NCBI GenBank assembly: GCA_946803715.1
Contig: CAMPET010000032.1
Location: 205,654-269,653, forward strand
Source of the DNA: Beroe ovata
Lineage: Eukaryota > Ctenophora > Nuda > Beroida > Beroidae
Direction of reading: 5' to 3'
DNA: 64,000 nt
Part shown: one piece after another, positions 1 to 9,167 of the stretch
Layout: every line of letters begins with the position of its first letter
How positions within the stretch are numbered: the first letter of the stretch is position 1
Position numbers and translations under genes: made by a program
Notes under the pieces: generated by a model
Databases searched by the model: none
Told to the model about the DNA's origin: nothing
What the model saw: only the letters and a program-made list of their open reading frames with translations

Positions 1-480
1 TGTCGTTATTGTATAGTGTTGCAAGATAAAGAGGGGAAATGAGTCAATTACCAGCAATACTGAATCAGACGCTGCCATACTACAGTTACTGCTGCTGGGA
101 TCAAGCTCACATAAGCTAGGCAGGAGGGCGAAAGGTTAGTGTTGCAAAACCATCATAGACATTGGGAAACATTAGACATGTGATTACTGTACCTTGCACA
201 ATACTCAATTCATGTTGAAAGTTAAGCTGTTAAGTTGGATTTATTTTTCAAGTTGAATGCATGTTTCAATGTTATTAAGAGAAACGCAATTGAGATAAAA
301 GTGAAATAGATAAAGGAAAATAAGGTTACAGCAGTTATCTAGAAAAATGTCAGATTCTAAATATGTAAACCCTCATGGCATCAAATAAGAGAAAGAAGAT
401 AAAAATACCATTACATTAAAAGATCAAAATAGGTACTTGGGGCACTTGGGCCACTTTTTGGTAGGCACTTCATCGTGTCA

Positions 481-977
481 CTATTTGGTCTCAGCTTTCA
501 TCTCGAAACTCGTCTCCGCCTTGTCAATTGACTCTAACACGTGATCACAGACATCAGTTATGTCATCGAGAGCTCGATAGAGGGCTGTAAGACACGGCGT
601 TTTGTATGTCTGAATCCTCAGATTGATCTTATTCTCAGAGGGATGGGGGATACTGTAACCCGCAAACTCAACCTCAGGGTTTTTCATGAGCATATGTCTT
701 ACCACGTTACCTGTGATGGATGTAGATTGTAGTGTATCAGATACAGATAGAGACACAGACAGATAGATGTAGATTGTAGTGTATCAGATACAGACAGAGA
801 CACAGAGACACAGACACAGACACAAACACAGACATACACACATACACACAAACCTAAAGTGTGATCCTCATCATGAAGGACTAGTGTTGTACACAAGTCA
901 TCATGAGTCTCATTCTCCACTATGCTGAGTTTACCAACATGTTCCAGCTCAGCACTCTCCTCATCCATAGCTGCCAA
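481..977 (-). CDS. POLR1D: RNA polymerase I/III subunit RPAC2 (AC19)
   Basis: Two exons are visible on the minus strand, 977..854 and 710..481. They join through a split glycine codon with GT at 853 and AG just above 710, giving about 117 residues. The product is the small alpha-like subunit that pairs with RPAC1 to nucleate assembly of RNA polymerases I and III. Recognition rests on the family core HTLGNVVRHMLMKNPEVEF and on HPSENKINLRIQT, followed by a C-terminal helix (DDITDVCDHVLESID). Vertebrate and yeast homologues are 130-140 residues with a variable N-terminus, so the length fits. A second in-frame ATG nine bases into the ORF could also be the start. The intron holds a duplicated segment (about 718-746 and 766-795) and a CA-rich microsatellite. 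Identity is seen directly in the sequence; partner and role come from the family. Confidence 0.93.
786..852. repeat. CA/GACA-rich microsatellite in POLR1D intron
   Basis: Short acaca and gacaca units run almost uninterrupted up to the 5' splice site of the POLR1D intron. On the transcript strand this is a TG-rich tract starting immediately after the donor. Confidence 0.8.
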
Positions 978-1463
978 TCAATTATACGTTAGAAATAATA
1001 CGTCACACAGACAGATCACATTTGAATGCTGGTGCTTTGGAGATGCAAAATTCACTAGATATCTCCTATACAACGGTTTCAAAACATCTTAACCTTCTGC
1101 ATAATAAGCCTCCCAGTTTATGTATACCTGATAGAAGTTGTGGCAAAAATCAATCAGACGCGTATTTGTAAGATAAAACATCTATAAGTTTTTTAAGCAC
1201 ATCTTTACAAATTACGTTATGAAATGCTTGGCACATTGATGATATTTACACTGAATAATGGGTATCCATGAATTTTACCATGCTTCTTTCTGATTAATGA
1301 TTCTATATACAGTACAGTCTGATAAAACAATCATAAAACATGAGAAATGACACAGCGTCGCAAATGAAATGAGAGGCAAGGTAATACATCAAAAGTTAAC
1401 CAAATAGTCTTTGGCTTTCTTAAAATCGCACACTTAATGACATGTACAACATGAATAGGTCAT

Positions 1464-3137
1464 TCATGAAAAGTAGTACGCCAATTCTTCATCTTCTTCA
1501 TTCTTCTTATCCACAACATCCGTCTTCTTTTTCTGGACCTCAGGAGGCTTTGATCTGAAGACCAATCGTTTACCAGTCTGAACCTTGGGATCAGCCTTTG
1601 CTCTCTCCAGTGCTTTCCTAACGCGTTCCTCCTGGTGCAATCTCTGCTGTTCTTTCTTCTCTTCTCTCAGCTTTAGTCTCCTCTCCTTCTCCTTCGCCTT
1701 CTCTGCGAGCTCCACCTTCTCCTGAGGCATCATCTCGATGTGCTCGAACAACTCCTCCAGTCTGTTCTCAATGTTTGTCAACATCTGCAGAGTTGAAATG
1801 TTTGCCTCATTGTCACCAATACAACTCCGATACACTTCCTCCACCTTCTCATTGAGTACCTCCAACATCTTCTCTTGACCGTCCCCTTCATAGTGACCGT
1901 AGCTGAACATCTTGCTCTTGTGCTCCAACTCTTTGGACTTTTCCTCCTCTGCGGCTATCTGACTCTCCAGCGATGTGATCTGTGACTTCAAAACCTCCGT
2001 TTCTTTGTTCATTTTCGCTTTGGTGTTCTCAATCGTTTGTTTCATCTCATCCAGCGCCTCCTCCGTCTCCTGACTGTTCTGGATGAGTGAGAGATTCTGT
2101 TCTTCCAACTCGGCGAATATGTTGAGGAGTTGTTGTGGGTCCTGGAAGAAGAGCTCGCAACTATCGTCGCTCTCATAATCGCTCTCAGTTGCAGGAGTTT
2201 CGGCAGACACACCTGATACAAGACTATCTGTATCTTGGAGCATCTGGGTGGAAGTCTTTCTCCGTCCCACTATCGACGGTCTGGTTTTGGGGAGAGGTGT
2301 ACGTTTGGGGGTGGCAGTTGTCGTGGGTGTGGCTACAGTTTTCTCCTCCGCCCGCTTCTTTTTTCTGTCCGCTTTGCGGGCTGCTCGTCTTTGTGTTCGT
2401 TCTGCTTTCCATTCTCCTGGAGTCAGATCCTCCAGGAACTTCTTATAGGTCTGATACTCCTTCAACTGATCCTCATTTTTGCTGATTTCACTCTTCAATG
2501 CTGTAATCTGAGCTTGTATTTTCTTTATTTCACCGACTTTTTCCATTTTAGCTTTCGTCTCCTGCTCGGCTTGTTTGATTGCTTCCACCGAGTTCTTATC
2601 GTTTTCCTTGAGAAACTCGTCAAACATCATAGCATCTTCCTCCAGAAACTGCTCCGCCTTCTCCAGTTTCTTCTCCTCAGCCTGGGCTATCTCTTCCAAC
2701 TTCCTCATTTCGTCTCGTTTCACACCCAGAGAATACTGAACCAGGAACATTTCTCGTTTCTTAGCAACGAAGCTTGCCAAATCCTCCTTCTCAACGTTCC
2801 TATCCCTCGTCGCTAACTGAAGAGGGTCATCCTGTCCAATCAGCTGGTCCTGGGTGTCCTCAAGAGCCGTACTGTCCAGCTCCGTGTCTCCGAATGGCTG
2901 CCTCGCTTTGAGTGTTCTAGCCCTCATCTGATGAGCATATGTCGTCTTCTCGTGCACTCGGAGTGACCGTTGTTGTTCACGGTCAGACTTCTTCCTCTGT
3001 CTCTCTGCATCTCGCAACTGGAATATCTCGTTTTCTGGAGGTATCTTGAACGGATTGACGGCTTGCTGTTGTGGCGGACTCGGCACCAACTCTTTGTTCA
3101 TCTGTGACAGAGTGCTGTCTGCCGTTTTGAGTGCCAT
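1464..3137 (-). CDS. CFAP100: Cilia- and flagella-associated protein 100 (CCDC37 / MIA1 family)
   Basis: One uninterrupted reading frame of 557 codons starting at the ATG at 3137, which has a good context (purine at -3, G at +4). The frame runs open 17 codons upstream to 3188, but that part looks like leader sequence. CFAP100 is an axonemal coiled-coil protein; in Chlamydomonas it is a subunit of the MIA complex that relays signals to inner-arm dynein f/I1. The N-terminus has the family pattern NPFKIPPENEIFQLRD, then a DUF4200-type coiled coil (about residues 125-245, beginning FVAKKREMFLVQYSLGVKRDE), a Lys/Arg/Thr-rich linker, and a second long coiled coil with a basic tail. Vertebrate orthologues are about 610 residues with many exons, so the intronless form is notable. 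No other member of the complex lies beside it. Confidence 0.9.
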   Translation of the reverse strand: MALKTADSTLSQMNKELVPSPPQQQAVNPFKIPPENEIFQLRDAERQRKKSDREQQRSLRVHEKTTYAHQMRARTLKARQPFGDTELDSTALEDTQDQLIGQDDPLQLATRDRNVEKEDLASFVAKKREMFLVQYSLGVKRDEMRKLEEIAQAEEKKLEKAEQFLEEDAMMFDEFLKENDKNSVEAIKQAEQETKAKMEKVGEIKKIQAQITALKSEISKNEDQLKEYQTYKKFLEDLTPGEWKAERTQRRAARKADRKKKRAEEKTVATPTTTATPKRTPLPKTRPSIVGRRKTSTQMLQDTDSLVSGVSAETPATESDYESDDSCELFFQDPQQLLNIFAELEEQNLSLIQNSQETEEALDEMKQTIENTKAKMNKETEVLKSQITSLESQIAAEEEKSKELEHKSKMFSYGHYEGDGQEKMLEVLNEKVEEVYRSCIGDNEANISTLQMLTNIENRLEELFEHIEMMPQEKVELAEKAKEKERRLKLREEKKEQQRLHQEERVRKALERAKADPKVQTGKRLVFRSKPPEVQKKKTDVVDKKNEEDEELAYYFS

Positions 3138-3636
3138 TATCCCTGATAGGAGATAGTTGGTCAATTTTCCTCCAACAACTAAGACCAATCAAAGTATCCT
3201 TGGCAAGAATTCAGTTTGGCAATGAGACTCATCAGTGATTACACAAGAGAAGATACAAATCGTGATAATATTTACATCTTTACATCTCTACATTTCTATC
3301 TGATTCTGATAAATTCGTGACAGTATGGTTAACAACAATATGTAAGAGCAAATATTGATACTCTGTAATATTCTGAAAAAACAAACGATTTTTCGACAAT
3401 ACAGTGATGATTGGAAATACAGTGAAGGCTTATTCAGCGCGGTATGACAAGATTCAATAACCGAGGCCACCCATACCAGTTTAAATAGCTGACTATGGGT
3501 GGCCTCCTCTTCCTTTGAGCGGTGTTAATGGTCGAAACACCCACTCCAACACCACCTGCTGCAGAAGGATGACACCCTCTCCTGTCATCCCCTGCAGCTG
3601 CTGAACCCCACTCTCCGCATCACCACTGTCCTCATA

Positions 3637-3847
3637 TCACTCGAGTAGCGCCGGCTGGAACCCGAGCACATGACCAGTGAACATGTCCGCGTCTATTGTC
3701 TCGGGTAGAATAGTTTCGAGGGTGGCGGTGGCTTCACTTGCCGGGATTGTCGACATCTTGTCCTCCTTGTTGGTGGCAGCACCGTGTAGTTCGAGCAGGG
3801 AGGCAAGGAACTCCGCCAACTCCGGCTCGGAGATGTGCTCTCCTCTG
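3637..3847 (-). CDS. CFAP251: CFAP251 terminal exon (cut at its 5' end by an assembly join)
   Basis: The minus-strand frame reads RGEHISEPELAEFLASLLEL, then a variable linker, then LPETIDADMFTGHVLGFQ and a stop at 3637. This matches the C-terminal calmodulin-like end of CFAP251/WDR66, where GEHMTEEEML and EITAEIFATEILGL occupy the same places. The exon is truncated by a single N at 3848. The remaining exons of the gene lie at 9168-11780, beyond the plus-strand SLC5 gene. About 60 residues between the two parts (the equivalent of the human DFLKVYLNHKPPFG region) are not visible and should lie in sequence lost at the N joins. Confidence 0.78.
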
Positions 3848-3848
3848 N

Positions 3849-4597
3849 TGTGCAATGTAGAATGTTCATGTTCTGTGTAGGAAGTCTCAGATAAGGGTAC
3901 CGATCATAAACATTATACACTCGCAGGTATACATAGCTAGTCAGGTAAGTACAAAGTAAACACCCGCAGGTATACATAGCTAGCCAGGTGAGTACACAGT
4001 ATACACCCGCAGGTATACACTATACAAAGCTAGTCAAGTAAGTACACAGTATACACTCGCAGGTATACATACCTAGCTAGTCAGGTGAGTACACAGTATA
4101 CACTCGCAGGTATACATAGCTAGTCAGGTAAGTACACAGTATACACTCCCAGGTATACATAGCTAGTCAGGTGAGTAGATAGTATACATCCGCAGTTATA
4201 CATAGCTAGTCAGGTAAGTACACAGTATACAGTATACACTCCCAGGTATACATAGCTAGTCAGGTGAGTACACTTCCCGAGTACATGGAAAGGAGGTTTG
4301 GGGGAAAGAAGAGAATCAGACTCTACCTAACATTTCTCTCCATCATACTGTACATCTTCACTAAAATCAGGTGCAGTGCATGTACATGTAACCACGGGAT
4401 CAATCCAGATGATTGATAGCGCACATGTCACACCACTCAAACCCCTAATCTCTCTGACCCCATGTCATGTCACAGTGTGAACCTGTACTCTGGAGCTCTG
4501 TTCATAGAGCGAGCACTGGACTGGAGCATGTACAGTGGTATTGTCGGAATACTGATCCTCACTGCTCTCACTACAATTGGTGGCGGACTTACCGGTG
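3849..4597 (+). repeat. Duplicate contig of the SLC5 exon 4-5 region (probable second allele)
   Basis: This block is bounded by single N characters at 3848 and 4598. It repeats 5173-5729 with a few percent substitutions, including the tandem array, exon 4 (4246-4370 against 5378-5502) and exon 5 (4476-4594 against 5608-5726), at a constant 1132-base offset. It ends just inside the donor after exon 5. It does not extend the reading frame of the SLC5 gene and is out of order with it, so it is best read as an unmerged allele or misplaced contig and not a second gene. Confidence 0.82.
3921..4263 (+). repeat. Expanded version of the same splice-site tandem repeat (about 8 copies)
   Basis: In the duplicate contig the same unit occurs about eight times. 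Seven copies lie upstream of the one at 4246 that runs into exon 4. Some copies have drifted: one carries extra bases (GTATACACTATACAAAGC), one has an extra CTAG, and one begins TTATAC. The copy number thus differs between the two versions of the locus, 8 against 4. Confidence 0.85.
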
Positions 4598-4598
4598 N

Positions 4599-7500
4599 TT
4601 TTGGCTGTAGTAGCTTACTTCGTGTTAGGTTTGGATTTTCGACTGTCGTTCACAATTTATACATTTTACACAGTACACTGAAAATATATGACTATAATAG
4701 TGACCTATAATACTACTGCAGTATATAGAAGTTGCTTTATGCTAGAACTCAAAGATCTCAAAACTCTCAACTCTTATCAAACGACTATGTTTCAGTGATT
4801 GCTATTGGGATCTACGCTACTTGCTCCTCTAACCGTGGTAGTGTAAAGGGATATTTCCTAGCTGGCAGATTCATGACATTCCTTCCTGGTATAGTAAAAT
4901 ACAGTGAATACCTATGCTCTTAGATCTGGGATAAGCTCATCTATTACCCCATTGGGATGCTTTACCTTGCCTATTCAATACCTAAATTTCAGTTGGAGCG
5001 TCTGTGTTCGCGAGTAATATAGGATCAGAACATTTCATAGGTCTGGTCGGGTCAGGGGCCGCCTCGGGGCTGGGAGTCGGGGCGTTCGAGTTGGATGCAA
5101 CCATCTTGCTACAAGTCTTGGGACATGTATTCATACCGGTACTGAGGCAACAAATTTTATCTCGGAATATTGTGCAATGTAGAATGTTCATGTTCTGTGT
5201 AGGTAGTCTCAGATAAGGGTACCGATCATAAACATTATACACCCGCAGGTATACATAGCTAGTCAGGTAAGTACACAGTATACACTCGCAGGTATACATA
5301 GCTAGTCAGGTAAGTACACAGTATACACTTGCAGGTATACATAGCTAGTCAGGTAAGTACGCAGAATACACCCGCAGGTATACATAGCTAGTCAGGTGAG
5401 TACACTTCCCGAGTATATGGAAAGGAGGTTCGGGGGGAAGAAGAGAATCAGACTCTACCTAACATTTCTCTCCATCATACTGTACATCTTCACTAAAATC
5501 AGGTGCAGTGCATGTACATGTAACCACGGGATCAATCCAGATGATTGATAGCGCACATGTCACACCACTCAAACCCCTAATCTCTCTGACCCCATGTCAT
5601 GTCACAGTGTGAACCTGTACTCTGGAGCTCTGTTCATAGAGCGAGCACTGGACTGGAGCATGTACAGTGGTATTGTCGGAATACTGATCCTCACTGCTCT
5701 CACTACAATTGGTGGCGGACTTACCGGTGAGTACCGGTTACGGGTGGGCACACACGTGACATACTGTGTACTTGTGTACAATGTACATTGTACACAAGGT
5801 ACATTGTACATGTCAATGATGTCTCAATAATCTATTTCCTCATTCTTTGAGGGACTTTCTAACCCATCTCCAAGTATTCCGGTGTGGGGCATGATCCGAA
5901 TGTATGCCTCTTCCCCAGCTGTAATTTACACGGATACACTCCAAACTGCCATCATGTTGATTGGTGCTGCTATCGTAGCAGGGAAAAGCATGGTCAAGAT
6001 TGGTGGGTGGCAAGGTCAGTGTCCGATTTCTGTTTCTTCCGAAGATGAATACGAAGGAAATCACATCTCGCTATAGTACCAAGGTCGAGCTATCACAGTT
6101 TTTCCTCCCATTCATTCCACCTCTCCAGGTTTACAAAACTCGTACCGAGCTGCAATCCCTAACGTCACGTACGCGGGCACGGAGTGCGGGTATCCCCGGG
6201 ATGATGCGTTTACCATACTCCGAGATCCCGTTACCGGGGATATCCCGTGGCCGGGCTTCTTCCTCGGGCAGTTCCCGTCCAGCACGTGGTACTGGTGTGC
6301 TGACCAGATCATGGTACAGAGAGTACTAGCCGCTAAATCACTCAGCCACGCTCAAACTGCACTCGTCTTTGCAGGTGGGCACGAGCAAATCACGATGAAA
6401 TAACAGAGATATATGTTGATTTTATTCCTCGTGTGCCATATTTAACATGATCACCGTCATATGAATCTAACAGGGTACTTGAAACTGCTGCCCCTTTTTC
6501 TAATGGTTGTTCCCGGTATGGTGGCACGGGCATTGTTCCCTGATACCATCGGATGTGCCACAGAGGAAACTTGTATGGCATTTTGCAACAGCAAGGTTTG
6601 GTTACCGTTCTCATAAAATTCGTGATGTACTGCGTCAAGGAACCATTGTTTAATGGATTATTCAAGTCGAAAACCACGCTTCCCCCTACAAGGCAAGCTG
6701 CTCGAACCTCGCATACCCAGAACTGGTACTCAGTATCATGCCCACCGGACTGAAGGGCATCATGATAGCAGTGATGTTAGCAGCACTGATGTCAGATTTA
6801 ACATCAATCTTCAACTCAGCGAGTGAGTGTTGCGGAAATATTCGTCATACGGTGAACCTGGTTCAGACAGCTGTATTTATAATTCTGGGTTATCTCAACT
6901 GTTGAACCTTGATCCCTGCAGGCCTATAGGTATCTTATGACGCATTATGGAAGCAATTAATGATAGCTAAAATATCTATCGCAATCGATTCAGCGGTACT
7001 TAGGAAACGATGGTTGCGTCTCCAAAAATCAGAGGAGAAAGCGAGTAGAATAACTTTGTAGCTTCCATCTCGAGAAGCATCATTCCATCTCGAGAAGTAT
7101 CATCCACAAATTCAGCATGGCCAAGGATGGCCTAAAAATTTTCTATCAAGGAGAAATAGGAGGAGATTGTTCCCGGTCTAATTTTTATCCTAGAATACGA
7201 TTATTTGAGCTTGCTCTCCAGGAACACGGTGAAGTTGGTTATATCCTAGTCCTAGATGGTTATATCCTAGTCCTGATTCTTGGAATAACTTGCAGGTACC
7301 CTATTTACGATTGACGTGTGGCCACAATTCCGCAAGCGAGCAGACACTAAAGAGTTGCTCGTTGTAGGACGACTGTTTGTAGTACTGATGACAGTGATAT
7401 CTGTTATGTGGATACCGCTCCTTGAGGTACCTATTATAGTCAGTGTCTCTCATCCTCTGTCTAATGACTTACTTATTAAAAACAGCTCACAGTGAAATAA

Positions 7501-8926
7501 CCTTTTATTCGTTTCAAGTTTGATGAAACAAAATATGAAGTGAGTTGTTTTATCCAGGTTCTCCAAGGGGGGCAGCTATTTGTCTACATTCAGTCTGTCT
7601 CAGCATACCTAGCTCCTCCAATAGCAGCCGTCTACATTCTCGCCATCACGTGGTACGAGAGAGAGGACCTATTAACAGGACCTATATCTCCTAGAACCTA
7701 TTTTTTGCACCCCCGTATTATTATTGTTCTAAATATAAAATCCTAAAATCTGGTTCCTGGGGGTTATGAACCTTCATTGAGAAGAATCACGATAAAATAA
7801 TCAATCACGAAACTCGCTGACATTTGTTTTGTAGCACGTGGATCAACGAGACAGGAGCTTTCTACGGTCTGTGTACCGGTACAGTGGTGGGTATCATACG
7901 CATGATCATGGAATTCTCTTACTCTCAACCTCGCTGTGGCTTGGTGAGTTGTCTTATACCATTCTTTGGGTAGAATCCGAGGGAAATTAACGGTTTCGGA
8001 CAGTCCCTAAATCAACTTAACGTCTTCACTCTTGACTGTTCTACTGTCTCAATCCCCCTGCTCAATGTCTCCACCGTACAGGAAGACACGAGGCCGGTAG
8101 TAGTGACACTGCACTACATGTACTTTGCTATCATAGGCTTCTGGATTACGGCAATTACCACACTTCTCGTGAGCAAGTTCACTCCTCCGCCCTCTCCGGA
8201 ACACCTTATCAACACAACTGTGTGGACCAGGTAACCGGAACACCTTATCAACACAACTGTGTGGACCAGGTAACACAGGCGTGAAGTAACATAGATATTA
8301 TAGAGTAAGTTAGGGGTATAAACACCGGAACTGATTATGAGCACAGGTATAACCAGAAGTCAGCACTTCTATTCTCACAGGCCACAGGGTCGATTATGCA
8401 ACCGGTAACCATTCCAATTAACTGTCACTGTGTGTCTCAGGACTATCAAAGAGTCTAAGTTGGATGGTATTGAGGGAGAGGTTCCATCTCCAGAAAGTGT
8501 ACAACTGACAGATGTTAATTATAAGGAGGAGGAGAAGAAAAAGGCAGAGGAGAACGGCTCGCCAGAACCAGAACAACCGTTCTTCAAAAAGGTGATATTT
8601 ATAAACTGAATTTCAAATGTTGTAATTTGTGTTATATTACTGATACTCGTTACTTGATCAGGAGTTCATGGATCGGGTTCTTGAATATGAAATATACGAA
8701 TACTGACATTTTACAAGTTCCTTTACATATAATATGTTGCGTGCAGGTTTGCTATTGGATCTGTGGATTCAATGAGATGTCAACAGAGGAAGAGCAGCCA
8801 CCAAGCCGCATCAACACAATATACCAGAGCAGAGCCATGAAGTGGTTTACAAGAGGTGCCTCAGCCACCATTGTCGGTGCAGGGTTTACCATGTACATCG
8901 TGTTTTCCACCGGGAAAGATTTGTAA
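4599..8926 (+). CDS. Sodium/glucose cotransporter family protein (SGLT-type SLC5), 5' end missing
   Basis: Multi-exon transporter of the SGLT branch of SLC5, which couples Na+ to uptake of sugar or a related solute at the plasma membrane. Exons read include 4599-4628 (cut by the N at 4598), 4796-4888, 4993-5138, 5378-5502, 5608-5726, 5919-6014, and from about 6129 onward. They join in frame to give [55 protein letters not shown], a loop with an NVT sequon, [45 protein letters not shown] and [18 protein letters not shown]. All are core SGLT segments. The last exon encodes the C-terminal transmembrane helix and stops at 8926. The initiator exon is lost at the N join. The closest human relatives appear to be SLC5A1/2/4/9; the substrate cannot be told. 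The gene lies on the opposite strand inside an intron of CFAP251. Confidence 0.92.
5249..5395 (+). repeat. 43-bp tandem repeat containing a splice acceptor and 18-nt exon start
   Basis: Four copies begin at 5249, 5292, 5335 and 5378, exactly 43 bp apart. Each holds a pyrimidine/cgcag acceptor, the 18-mer GTATACATAGCTAGTCAG, and a donor-like gtaagt (gtgagt in the last copy). The 18-mer encodes VYIASQ in frame. Only the last copy continues into coding sequence (VSTLPEYM), where it is the true start of SLC5 exon 4. The upstream three copies are therefore duplicates of the 3' splice site plus exon start, each with a strong 5' splice-site consensus downstream. Confidence 0.9.
5768..5813. repeat. 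GTACAATGTACATTGTAC palindromic repeat
   Basis: Self-complementary tgtacaatgtacattgtaca sequence with a second partial copy, in the intron after SLC5 exon 5. The same palindrome recurs in a COG6 intron at 23443-23575, so it behaves as a dispersed simple repeat. Confidence 0.7.
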
Positions 8927-9167
8927 ATAAAGCTGAATAATAGATACCATTGTGGCTAGATATCGTGAACATTTGACAGACATTGTGGCTATCAGCAGCC
9001 CGGGGCCGAATTGCTCCCAATAGTGCTCATGATTGTGATACCAAGTGATAGAAATAACTCAATTTATTTGTAAAAATGAACTTATTCTTTGCGTCAAAAA
9101 TGTTTTGAGTTGATACCTAGTCAATTTTCTTTCATACAATCTACCACCACATATTATTCATTCTCAC

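Noticed and set aside
2135-2816. Long plus-strand open frames opposite CFAP100
   Set aside because: They are shadows of the coiled-coil gene, whose Glu/Lys-rich codons leave the other strand open; no family resemblance.
3288-3470. Minus-strand 60-codon frame between CFAP100 and the CFAP251 exon
   Set aside because: AT-rich, hydrophobic by composition, no domain or splice support.
4462-4710. Second SLC5 gene copy in tandem
   Set aside because: Only exons 4-5 and the intron array are repeated, between two N joins, and it is out of order with the main gene; best read as an unmerged allele.
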